64,000 bases of DNA. It comes from Opisthorchis felineus. Its lineage: Eukaryota > Platyhelminthes > Trematoda > Opisthorchiida > Opisthorchiidae. The notes under the pieces are model-generated. The model saw only the letters and a program-made list of their open reading frames with translations. It made no database searches and was not told the DNA's origin. This document shows positions 23,822 to 36,129 of this stretch, in pieces; the stretch's first letter is position 1; every line of letters begins with the position of its first letter. The DNA is taken from contig SJOL01006421.1 in assembly GCA_004794785.1 (NCBI GenBank), positions 308,815 through 372,814 on the forward strand, in the 5' to 3' direction. The position numbers and the translations under genes are program-made.

Positions 23822-26617
23822 TGCCTGGATGGGGAAAACGATTTTGAACTTGATGTCATCGACTTAAAATGACATTATTTGCTCGATATAGATGACAGCG
23901 TGGTTATTTAATTTTACATTCTTTTGAACTGAATTGCTCTTGGATGGGAACTAATAGTGTAACCATCACTCAACCGGTGGGTCAAATTTTCTGCCAGAAC
24001 AATGAACGCACGGTTGTAATAAAAAATTGTGATAGAGCACTCCAAGAAAAACTACGTGTTTTTGAGCTTAAACATAGCTTGACGAAACACATTCTACAGA
24101 GCATAAATATGCTATACTACCGAACGAGAAAGAACTTAGCAGTTTTCAGAATTGCAGAACCATTTCGAAAATTTTTTATGGGGATTGCATGCATGTGAAT
24201 CTTTCATTTTCATCGTGATCCGAAAGCCTTGCAGGGAAGCCATAGAAATTTTTGAACCAGAGAGTAGCGTGTGTATACTCGTTAACAGTCCAGTGTATGT
24301 TTTCTGTTCATTCTCAAGGTTCTACGTTGAAGCCTACTCTCGAGCATGAGGTATAGTTCTGTAGGTCGTGACTTTAGCGATGTACAATTATCGCCTTCCA
24401 AATTCCACCTAGATGAACCAGGTAGTTGCGTTGCAAGGACATTCTATACTTATTTGCCCTTGAGTCTTGCCGCTTGATGTATTAGCCTACCTCATTGCTT
24501 ACGTCCGTCTCTGTGGCAGAAAGTTAACCATAACCACCCCAAATGACCACTACGAATGCATGGGTCTATTTTGTGGGCAGTTTTCAGATGAATTCAGTAT
24601 GACCCGGATATTTTCACTAGCCTTTAGTGGCATGGTCAAGGGCACGTCGAAAGTACGGAACCCTTGTTTCGCTTACTGCACAAAGCAGCAAATGAGTGGA
24701 TGTATGAACAAATAAATCTGCCAAAAACAGTGGCAGGGAAAACAAAACAGGTTGCCATGCCGTCTTGTCTTAGGGGTTATGATAACAATACAAATGTCCC
24801 TCCCAATATGAACCAGTTGAACTGAACCAGTTGCGCGACTGGTTGGAGGATGTACTTGCTATCCAGACAGAAAATGGTCAGTGAGAGTAGAATCTGGCCA
24901 GAAGTGAAGATCATGCACACTTAACGCACAATGTCCGTTGTTAACATGCGGAAGCAGACCTCAGCCTCCAGGTCTGTGGTGCAGAACTATCCACGTGTGG
25001 CTACTGTGTCAGGGCACTTATAAGACACAATCATTTCCTGATATTTTTATGGAAAAAAGAGTTATGTCAACTTATTTTGGTGAATTAGTGGTGGTCCTAA
25101 TGATACTTTTGGGTTAAGGTTGTTTTGTGAAGAAATCACCATAAACTGAGAAGTCATTTATCAATCTAACCGCGACGCGAAAGCTGTTGATACTCGTCCT
25201 TTTAAATAAACCGGGCCAAAGATGAAATTGATTTAGGATAAGTTTCCACAGAAACACAAAGAATATCTAAATCATTTTATCCTAAACGGTCCCTGTTAGT
25301 TAGTGGATTCCAGCTCGAACAAGTCTTCTCAGAAGAAAGCATTCTTCTTAGCACTGGTGAATGCTTTGCTCACCCAATTGTATTATGGAAATTTCTTTTA
25401 GGGTGAGGATTTGAAACTTCAAAGAACATCGCACACTAGGTATTTAAATGTCCACATATGTTTCCATTAGATGAAATAGGTAAAAAAAATATTTCGCTAG
25501 TTTATCGTCATTCTACCTCGAAATATACTGTCAATTCCCGCAATTTCTGATGCCAAGACAAAGACCTACTTCACTTTGTCATTGATATATAGAAGGTTCG
25601 AAGGTTCTAAAATATATTGCTAGGCTGCTTGGATGTCATTTGAAGCTCAATTTAACTGTACGTGCTTAAGTTGTCAGTATCAATCAACAAACTAGAGGTT
25701 ACAATCTTTTGTGTCCTCTTTTGATTATTTTGTAATTTTTGTTTCCGTAGTGTTGTGGATCACAGTTTTCCTAATGCCTACTTGATACCGTGAACCCGAG
25801 TTTGGATAGCCGCTTCATAGCGCTTGATGCGCTTAGCAAAACCAGAAAGCCAATGAACGTTCGAAACAGCTGATTTATTGAACGGTGACGCGTACAGGCG
25901 TGTCGTCTGCAGTCGAAAACGGGCTGCTTGTAAAGCTCACGTGGGAAGTTCTAGGTGGGCCAAAAATGATGCTAAAAATAGAACCCATCTGTCAAGGACA
26001 ACTGAAGAATAAACAGCTAAATCTGTCCCAACGAAAACGGTTATTCCATTAGCAGTTGTTTAGTCCAGTTACGTCCGGAGTTGGTTCTCCTAATACGGAA
26101 ATATTTAGGTTTCATTCAAATAACCACCGTGCAGCGGAAAAGTTTAGAAATTTTCGACACTTCCAATTTTTTCACTCGAAATCCCGAGGTAACCATATTT
26201 TGATGTCTTATGTAATTCCGGCACCCATCAGTCTTCGTTGTGCTGTTCTGCATGCTGTATCACGTGCATTGTACATATGGACTGAAAAAACTCCTTATTG
26301 TTTGAATAAATCACTGGTCTTCTGTATAATTCTGCTAAGTTTGCTATTAAAACCCGAGTGATTTCTGTCGTTGTACATCGGAAAAGAAATCCTCTCGTAT
26401 CATCGGCTTGCAACATATTAAGTGATTACTTTTAAGTTGCCCTTGATCAACTCGGCACTATACAAACAACACATTGTGCGTAAGTTACTTTTTCCACCTG
26501 CTTTGAAGGTAAGCCTAAATGTTTTTTTCATGAAGTAATTTCAAAAGCAATCGCTTAGGAATACGTTCTTCTCAGATTAGGGCGTACGCTGAATATGTGG
26601 TAGGACATCCTTTTCAG
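23822..26617. other. Non-coding stretch after the broken lectin
   Basis: Short open frames only. One at 24467-24715 has several cysteines, but I could not link it to a family or find splice sites for it. The rest is AT-rich with no clear feature. Confidence 0.35.
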
Positions 26618-26817
26618 TCGGATTTGGTTGGTATTCTTGTAACACACTACTGCTTACAACGTCTCCGTTTCCGTACATTTGTCCCTTTTCAAGTCCTCTA
26701 CCAAACTGCTCACGGTCTGGCGCATCTCATTTGTGTGAGCCAACCGGCCAACAGTTCATGTACGTGTAGTTTGCCCTCTTGCAACTTCCAATGGTCATAT
26801 ATGCAGTGTAAGTATGA
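26618..26817 (+). CDS. Possible internal exon, cysteine-containing
   Basis: Acceptor ATCCTTTTCAG and donor CAGT|GTAAGT bound 66 codons in phase 0, with two bases carried over. The peptide ends in SSCTCSLPSCNFQWSYMQ, a cysteine spacing loosely like the PAN/apple 'C..F.Y' segment seen near 21900. No confident family match. It could be part of the same + strand gene as the lectin-like exons, or chance. Confidence 0.3.
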
Positions 26818-26899
26818 TTTCACCAGATACATTGCAGTAACACAAAGACGAAGGTGGCCGCGAAGTGCTAACTCCAGTTAGGATATTCTGCTAGACCCT

Positions 26900-29800
26900 C
26901 ATTTGGAAGCAGTGCGTAAATATTCTGACAATAAAGTACTCAATATTATTTCCTTATGAAGATTAGGCCCCAAGGATCCGTCTCACCAACGGGAAAACTA
27001 TTGTCCGTACTGGTAGTACAGAATTACATAGAAAAGGTCTCAGTACCACAACGTAACAGGGCAATTGGTTGATTTGATTGTGTACTATCCGGTCCAACCA
27101 GAAAGTTTGCTGACAATTTCATAAGACTGGAAGAATAATTTTAAAGGCAGCATTTCTTTTCCATCCTGTGGTTTCGAAAGTTAAGTAACACCTCGGTTTC
27201 TCAGTGGATATTGTTTCGTTGGATAGATAATTTTAATTCTAACTCACAAACCGGAGAGCTTCGAGTTATAGCTTTCGAAGTAAACGATAAAACCCTACCG
27301 AACGTGGTGGGTTCTATGGGCTTATTGGGTGTTAAAATCTAATACGAGCAAGCGCTCTTCAACCACGGGCGGTGTGGGTTTCATCCGAATAAACCAAAAT
27401 TCATAAGCAGAATGATAACTCCGACGTCAGAGCACACCCTGACATTCCACACTCGGCAAACCAATAATACGCGCTGACAAGTTCATTCAGTCCCTTCCCA
27501 GCTTTGCCATCACGATTGCGACATTAAACTAGGTCAAGGAGTTTTAATATTTTGGCTCAGTGTTGGAACGCATCACTCTGCTGATCAAAAAAGGAAGTGG
27601 AAGAGAGGAGACTCCACATGCACCCTACCGGACGTTTGGGTAATTAAAAGGCACACGGATTATGGGTTTGGGTTGGGCCCTGTAAAGGAAACTCAGTGAG
27701 CTAAAACAAACACCTTGCAGCCACAATAGGCAACACAACGCGCCAGCTCCTAAAGACAGAAAATTTTCCCCGAATCGATTTCCTTCCCCTCGGGTGGAAT
27801 GCAAGCGATGGTCACGTAGAACGGAAGACGCTTATTTAGTAGATGAAGGTTATCGATCTATCCAATGTGGTTGTGCTTGGCCAGCCATTCAGCGGGGATT
27901 TCCTAAATTTGACTTCCTTATCTTCCTCAATCTTTTCTTTATTTCTCCTGCGCACCCAGAACTTGAGTATCACTCACGCTGATGTTTTGAATAGGCGGTA
28001 CTTGAGTTAAGAATAACCGAAGTATGTGCCACATAAACTCTATCTCTTGAACTAGGTTAGTCATCAGCATGTCCAACAAAAATCTTCGGGATAAAATAGC
28101 AAAATTATTAGTGTTGCGCGTCACTCGACCCTCCAGCTGAAAAATGAACAAGCAAGTTTAGTAGGGTGCCTTCAAAATCCTTAGAGGATTTAGACTAAAT
28201 TAGGCATTGGAAACCGGAAATAGAACCGAACAATAGTTGGGATCGTCTCAAGTCGAATTCAAGTTAATGCCACTTTAATCCGCCTCCAGAAGTGCGTGAT
28301 GGGCGTTTTAACTTGCAGGCGTCACAACTAGTTGAACGGGAAAGAATGTAATCAAGATTTTATTAAGAAAGTCTGCGCAATGTCGTTTGACGCAAAGTTT
28401 GGTTTTTGACTTTTCATACTTTATAAATTTTTGTTCTACCAACAGCAGCCTTCGCGGAAATGAACTGGAAATAAACATCTTCCCCATCTGTTGATCGAAA
28501 TGAAAAGCAGCAGTTACGGCGGCCATTTGTCCGATTAAACAACCTCGCCAAGTATCTTGTCTGCAGAGCGTGGACTTTTTCAGAAGTTTTAAGTTGACAA
28601 GTACAGAACTTCTACCCTAAGGAAGGGTTAAACAACCCGTACACAATCATCTGACCTCCAACTTAACGCTGAAGAAATAAGTTTTGAGGAAAAGCCAGTC
28701 GGCTAAGCCTAGGTCAAATCAGATGACCTGAGTCAGATTTGACTCAAATTTATAGGAGAAGTTCGGACCCTGGGCACCTGAAATCCAAGTAAAGCTGAAC
28801 GCACCTGAGTTGTCCGAATTTCAAAGCTCTGCATGGCCAAGTTTATGCACTGCTGATGACCTCTAATGGCAGTAAAATTACGGCCCGGTGCTCATCCTTT
28901 TGTGTTGATCAACCATGGTAATTGCCGTGAGACAGGGGGGCCGTATGAATGAGAATGATATGTATGCGAATCACAAAAATATCGTGACCACCGCAAACTT
29001 TACAAAAGCGTCCAAAATTCCCGCCCTATGATCCTAAGAGCACCTGATGGCACTGCAAAATGAAAGCTAATTAAGTCTGGCTGACATTCCAAGCCTGGCA
29101 CAATTGGCGGCCCAGAGCGGTCACCAGCCGAATCCCGTATGACCGACTGGCAACACCGCGGGAGTCAGCAGTTCCACCTTTATCTGCTGCATAAGTCGCT
29201 CCTTGCTATCTCAGCGTCAATTAAAGACTAATGGCGTCACTTCATGCGATACACCTAGGCGTATTTCTTTCGCTTAAATAAGTGGCGATAAAGATATAAC
29301 CTTGCTGTTTGTTCCATTCAACCCATGTGGCCTCCGCTAGGACATTTTATCTTTGCCTTAGTGACCACGGCAGCTTAACCTTCTTTCGCATCGTTTCACG
29401 TCGTGTTGTGATTTATGCTTCTGCGCTTGTAATCAATGCATTTACCTAACTGTTTCCGTGGTGATCTATTCACATGGTTGTGGCATCGTTTAGGTTGCGT
29501 GTATTTTCTGAACATATTATTGTAAGCGTCAAACGCCTCCCAGTATTCGCAGAATAAAAATCGGCTCTCAAAACCCGCAACGTTTTCGAGGTTCTCACTT
29601 TTTAGGTGTGTTTCGGCAATTAAGTAGGTGAATACTTTCTCTAGCAAGTAACTTTTCAAAGTCACCAATCACCTGGGCTTCGGATTTATTTTGCTATAGA
29701 ATCAAATATCAGCTTGGCCCAAAACGTGTTTAACTGAAGATAGCTTTATGTTTTGGGTATTTCGCACCCAGAATAAGGTGTTCAGTTTATTGTAGCCTAA

Positions 29801-30600
29801 AATGCACTCCGTGATACAAAAGTTGCAGAATACTCGTTCCTGTATATAAATCAGATGACACCCTCGGTCTAAATAGACAGACGCAAATGCACCGGTCCCT
29901 GCAACACAGAGCATTTTATGCAGCTTAACTGTGATGATAGAATCACCCGTGGACGGCTGCAGGGTCGTATAAACGTATATGACCATGAGGTGTTTACGAC
30001 GAATTTTTCTATCACAAGGGTTCAACAAATTGCCAGGATTAATGAGTGGCCATAAAGTATATATAACATAAGCCCATGGATCGATTTTCCCCCCTTTTAA
30101 CTGACTAATATCGCCGCAAAAGTATTAAGTCACAGTAATTTGCTGCAACGTCATTTCTGGCAAGTGTTGTTGAATAATGAACAGTTTTCACTCACCGCCG
30201 AGAAATGGTCAACAGGTTTCCTGTCACAGACGTGTGCCATGATCGGCTTTGTATAAAGCTAGAAATAAAGCGCCATGTTGGCTTTTATTTGGGTGCTCTC
30301 AGAGTTAGTGATGTTTATTAGATGCGGCTCTCGTCACTCATGCTAGGCAGGTCAATAATGCTGTCTCACAGACATGACGAGCCTGGATCGCGTGACCCAA
30401 GATACTCGTTCGGTATGCAAGGAGCGGCTTCTGTCCGGTCTGGCATTCTCTCAAAGAGCTGGTCATTACCGTTCTGGGTTTCAGCTAAGAAGGTATAAAC
30501 CCTACTTTTCCCAGGCGCTTCAGAATCGGGTTATTGCTTATCTCGGAATATTGTCACCAAACAAATTATTCCACTGTTCTTTCCTGTGGGTGGGTAACTC
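26900..30600. other. Gene desert
   Basis: No open frame here resembles a known family and no splice-bounded exon was found. Confidence 0.4.
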
Positions 30601-30639
30601 CAGAGTGTCATCCATAAAACACGTTTCACGGATACATCG

Positions 30640-31270
30640 ACTGATACACAGGATAGAGGATTCCCCCCAAGCTTCCTGGTTCGGGTTTCCTCTTGTCTTT
30701 CATCGGCTTCCGTCCATCTGAAAGGCACAAGCAAAAAGGTGTGGCGCAACTCTTTTAGTTCCCAGCGCTGGACAGCAAGCTTGCCAACATGTGGACTCAG
30801 ATAAGAAAGCATCCAAAAATGCTTTGGACTGGGTTCCAGAAGCAGCGTTAACAACCGTCGGAGAAACGTTATTCCATGCACCAGCTATCCGAGATTAGAA
30901 AAGTTGTTGTCTGATAAATGTGCACGTTCTGAGCTTGAACATCATCTTACCAATCCCAGTCGTGTATAAATTGGGTCAACGGCGGAAGACCTGTAAACCA
31001 ATCCTGGCTGGAACAAGGCGTAAGTAAGTATTAGTTCCCTCAGGAGGTAACAATCGTGATGCGTTTCATATTCACTGGATTTGCCGCCAGCTATCATTTT
31101 CTTAGCAGCTCGCTGGACACGCTCAGTGAAGACTACGCCCCTCTTGCCATAAGAAGACATTTCGCTCGGGGCGTTTAAAAAGCGGTCTGATGTAGGCTCC
31201 ATTGAGTATCTGGAAGCCCATGTGAGTAATTCGGGAAGGGTGCGCCGACTCATCCGAATAACGACCAAAG
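30640..31270 (-). mobile_element. CR1-like LINE, 3' end of RT ORF (decayed)
   Basis: The minus-strand frame from 31268 encodes RMSRRTLPELLTW, then VVFTERVQRAAKKMIAGGKS, then LRELILTYALFQPGLVYRSS and AVDPIYTRLG. These are the thumb and C-terminal blocks of CR1-like LINEs (ERVQRAATK..., LILTYALF...). After a frame change near 30890 the coding continues with AWNNVSPTVVNAASGTQSKA and FLDAFLSEST. Only the last few hundred bases of the element are present. Confidence 0.75.
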
Positions 31271-34200
31271 CCAGAAAGAAACATTATGTGTCCCGTGACC
31301 TGAATCTTTTTGCCGATATCCTAACGTGAGTACACGTATCCGTCGTTACCTTCATTCACAAAAGTGTGGCTGCCACACCAGTATATTATGCAGATGTTCA
31401 GAATACTCATCACGTGCCCCACCCCCTACGCGTTGTGGCTGCTCCGATGTCAGCACCAGAGTCCACCACTCCCCATGGTATTTTATTTAGACATTCACAT
31501 CCACGGTGCTCTTAACTGTCCGCCATTTATTCTGACACGCTACACATTCTTCCTCGCCCTGGTATACGCGCATTCGGCCCCTCCAGAGATCAAAAATGTA
31601 GGAACAATCCAAAATTTGGTGCTTGACCAAAAGTGGAATGGAGGGTGCGGTCAGTTTTCTTCCTTTAACAGAAGATAATGACTACGCGTTTGCCAGAAAT
31701 TTGCCCCTCCACCAACGTTAATCGGTCTGTCACTTAAAGCTGAAAAACATTATTTTAGCTCGTTTCAAACCGGTCGTTTTTGTTGCGCCTAAAATGCTCT
31801 GCAAATCGGTCTCCCATGGTTTCCTGCTGACGCGGTAAACCAACGCATCAAACTGTGATTAGGGCACTTGGCTTTATGATTATCTACATAATCGATGGTT
31901 TACTGGAAGTAACTTAAATTACCCGAAAACAAGCTGCCCATACGAACGGGCTATTTATTCATGTATGAGAGCATTAGAAAAACGTGAAAGATACAAGTGA
32001 CAACAGCAGATCGGCTGCGTTTATTATTAGGCGTCTCAGGGCAGGTCCAAACCACGTTATCCTCAACCTCAGTTTTCTATAATTAGGTACTCGCCGAACA
32101 ACAAAGACAAGAGCTAACCATTTGATATCTTGTGGATTCAAAGTATTTTCACATTGCATCCGCTCCTTGACTTCTGGATAAAGAATCCACTCTACGCGAC
32201 GACTTGTTAGTGCGCGTTGACCCTTTTTTGTACCGTGTTTCAACGTAAACTTTGACCACTGTGTTGTATGTCACAGTCTGGAGCTAGTGCGCCATAAAAG
32301 ACAATGCGGCTCCAAACTGGTTTATCTTTACAATAACATAGGTAAGCCCAACTTCGTATTTCATTCCCTGTCAGCAAGGCCCAGAGAAAACGTATTATTG
32401 ACTGGCGTAGGTACCATTCCTGATGCACACCTCAGTTACATGCATTCAGGTGTTGATGGTTCGCTCACTCCAGCCGTTAAGGTATTTTGTATTTCGATCA
32501 GCGTGGTTCGACTAGCTTACTGCCACGTGGCTCTTATAGGGTCAGTTGATTCGACACAAATCACTGTCATTTTCTGTCGCATTTAGCACTGATCAAAGAA
32601 CTCAGAGCCCGGTTTTGGACTGTGTCCAAAAAGCAGTTTTTTGTAGGTGGATTTCTACATCGAAGGTCCTTGCGCCAAAAAACTTCTAGGAGGAGTCTGG
32701 CCCCATACATTGTGGTTTCTTTGAACAAATATCTTTGGGAGTGTCTTATAGGATCAGGTTGCTTTTCCGGCCAGTCAGTTACCTTGATATGGTATGGCAC
32801 GAGTTTTCTTATCTTCTGAGCCCTGCAGGCTTGGTGTATCGGAATGCCTTTAAAGTAGCGTAGTTAACCAGATCCAAGTTTAACTGACTACATTTACCGC
32901 AGCTTAAATCGACCTGAAGAACTGATGATGCCTCACACAATTTGATAGAACAATCCACCCATCTCAGTGTTTTCATCTACCGGTCTCAAGACATCTGTTG
33001 CCAAATCTTTGTTCTAATCGGCGGCTTTCACGGTTGGATGTGATTCTCTATTTTGCTTGAGGGGTCCAAATGTTCGGCATCAGCTGCGACGTTTGGCAAA
33101 GCCTCAGCGGTAATACGGCAACCAGTGGAGACTGCGGGTGATATTTTCTGACTGTTTATACCAGCGTGCTTCGGGCATTTGCTCAGCTTGTTGTGCACTA
33201 ACGGTTATGGTACAACATCCAGGTCATGTTGGTTGATGCATACTTTATAATGGATCATTTATCACTGGCATTCGGTGCAGCCGTGACAAGGTGCACCTAG
33301 GTTCCTAGTTTTTGCCTCTTATTATCTCACTGTTGGGCTCCACTTTTCACAACTTTATACAAAATCTTTAATTATGGATCTCTTAGCTGCACATTTTAAC
33401 ACGCCCACGAATCGAATTTTCACTGTGTAGTGCTCCCTTTGCTGCACATGTGTAGCAGTTCCACTGCTTCCTATTTTACCTTCTGGAAGACTCATTAGCT
33501 TTGCTGTATTTTCGCATGGCCACTGGATACATTCGTAATTGTATATCTGGGGGATTTATTGCCATCTGATGCTCTTCCTTTTAGCCACTTCAAAGCTTTG
33601 TACCGAGGATCTGATTGGTTCATCGAAACAATGCAAATCCTTCTAAATATGCCATTTCCATTGTAGCCCGCCTGTAATAACGTGCAATTCCCGTGAAGCT
33701 GCACGCTTCTTCGAGATTCTGTGGACTTGTTTATGTGGCCAAATGCCTTACATTGTTCGGATCAGTAGACATTTCTCTTGGTAAAACTATGCGTCTCAGG
33801 TAAACAAACTATTGGCATATGAGGTGGAAATTAAAAGGCTTTTATGGAGAACCGCTTCTACGAGCTTGTTCAGCAGGTTCTTCGAGTTTGTATTACGTTA
33901 ATGTACAGAGAAGCAGTTGTGGAGTTTGCGCTAGTTTATTATAACCCTACAACGTCTGGTAAAAAACCTGGTTCTTGATTGCAATGTTCTGGCATCGGGA
34001 ATCAAAACTACAATGTGGCCGGACGAAGTCATTTACGAGGGCCGAACGACTAAACGGGAACTGTGCATATCAAGTTGCATTTAAACGGCAAGGGTAAATA
34101 AAAACAGAACGTGACACAAAGCTGTGCCAGCTGGTACGTACAACGACCAGATAAATGCAAAAGAGTAATAAATTATGTGGCAAAACAATTTTTCACGAAC

Positions 34201-35869
34201 AGAACAATAGAAAAATCTCGTTTTGTTCCATAAGCATCGCGGACACAGGCGTCATCTGTGCGTATCACACTTGCGAGAAATAATCCCTTTAATGTGTCCT
34301 CTGAAAGTAACTGAATTTTTGCCGAGATTTCAGTGCCCCGATATAAACGTTGTCCAAGATTTCTGCTATTACAAAACCCCAAAAACTGCTGCTCTTGTCT
34401 CTTTTGTCCCCAGTTCCTCTGGAAAATATCCGGATTTCATATCTCTGGTACCAAAATATATGGCTACAGCCCGTGTATTCAATGTGTCTCCTATCCATAG
34501 TTGCAAAAGCACGTTCTGTTGAGAAACATTACCCAGGCCTTCGTAGTTATAACATGGTTTTTCGTTGTCTCCCACCAGTATTATCAAGTCGGCCAAGATA
34601 GATTGAGCGGCCGTATAACGCTTAGTGAACACTTTCTCATTCATTATTGTGGCATCCTGTAATAGTAGAGTCCGACACTAGTGGATTCTGCTGAGGAAAG
34701 TTTTGCCCGTGTGTCGGTCGTTCCATAGCAACCTCATTCTTTCTTGCTTATCTACAGTCCAGGCTAGTGCAAAGCGGTTTTGGAGGGCGATACGTCCCAG
34801 CCTTTAGAGTTGCCCTTCTAGGCTCGCTTTGTTTGCCTTCAGCAAGGTTTGTGCCCCACCTCTATGATGCTCCAATGCGGACGGTGACGGCTACGGTGCA
34901 CTTTTGGGCGAAGAAGTTTAGATGACTTCTTCGTTATCTGTCTTTGGCAATAGTCGTTGGCCGTATGGTTATGGAATTTAAATTTTTAAAAATCACTCGG
35001 CACAGTTTTTTAGGGCCTAAAAATATGGCTGAATGCCGATTCACGGTAGACGATACAACTGGGCTCCAACGATTGACCGGCAGTTTTGATAACACTGAAT
35101 ACCACCTCTTTCTCCTCATCCGTGATCCTCTTACTGCCTGCCAGCCTACCGATGTCCGCCTTGAATCCCCAAACTTGCATACCGGCACTAAATGCACCAA
35201 GCATCTAGAGACTCCGTTATATATACTCGATAGACGTCCATTCAGCGACTGAGCCAGTAGCGGAAACAAACAATTGATGATTCTAGTGGTAAGTGCGGTA
35301 AGTGACTTGTGAGATGAATTAAACTGAAATAAAAATTAAACTAATCAGCGGTTGACTTGACCCATAACCAAACGTTTCAGGCCAAAGAGGGTTTCCCAAA
35401 TATAGGATCAGGCGAGGGAGGGTGAATCTAAAGCTACCGGTTACTTGGTCAAGGCTGGTTGCGCTTAGGCTATAGAACCAGTGAAAACAGGAGTTTCAAA
35501 TGATTCTACATCTTCTGTCCTGAATAGGGCACTTTAAACGGGGCTGCAATTGATCAAGGGGCTTTTGCTGAAAGGTTTGCAATGTAACATTTTGCTTAAC
35601 CGCTCAGTGATTCGCTTTTTGAGCCCTACAAATGGCTCCCTCTCCGACTCATGGTTGGCAAGCCTACCAAGTATTCGTGGGACTTTGCTCACCTGCGAAC
35701 AACATCTGTGGAATATTCGTCGATGATCTGATGGAAGCATAGGCGTGTATGGTGAGTGGGAGGCCATGTGAGGGTTTCTTTTTCGCTTTTCCTTTCTACG
35801 ATTTTTGTTTCTGTGACCTTTACAAACGGTCAGAGTAGTAGGTTCATTTCTGAACTCACGGTGGAAGCA
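31271..35869. other. Gene desert
   Basis: There are overlapping short open frames on both strands (for example around 32.3, 34.4 and 35.0 kb), but none has a family signature or splice boundaries I can support. Confidence 0.35.
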
Positions 35870-36120
35870 TACCTCTTAAAATAGGTTTGAGTCGTTAACA
35901 GTTGAACATGGAGGATGAGGATACAACAGGGAGTACCATAAGACCGTCGGGACGTGTCTAAAATGCAATGAACTCGTTGAATTGTAAAAAGTAAACACTG
36001 AACTAACAAAGCCGGTCAGGCAAGGGCACCTTATAAATAAAAAGCCAACCGATATAAAACAACAGCCATAACCACTACCAGGATGGGTGGTGATGAACAT
36101 TTGGACCAGTAGAGAAAGAC
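35870..36120 (-). mobile_element. Jockey-like LINE endonuclease scrap
   Basis: The minus-strand peptide ends in WYSLLYPHPPCSTVNDSNLF, matching the 'V-Y-R-S/P-P-x-S-x-x-N-D' block of LINE apurinic-like endonucleases. It is preceded by a hydrophobic stretch in the expected place. It is short and decayed, and probably the same family as the larger copy at 60.7-61.7 kb. Confidence 0.4.
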
Positions 36121-36129
36121 ATAGAAGTT

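Noticed and set aside
34934..35269. Overlapping 102-111-codon frames on both strands
   Set aside because: Neither has recognisable residues, a start context or splice sites; mutual overlap suggests chance.
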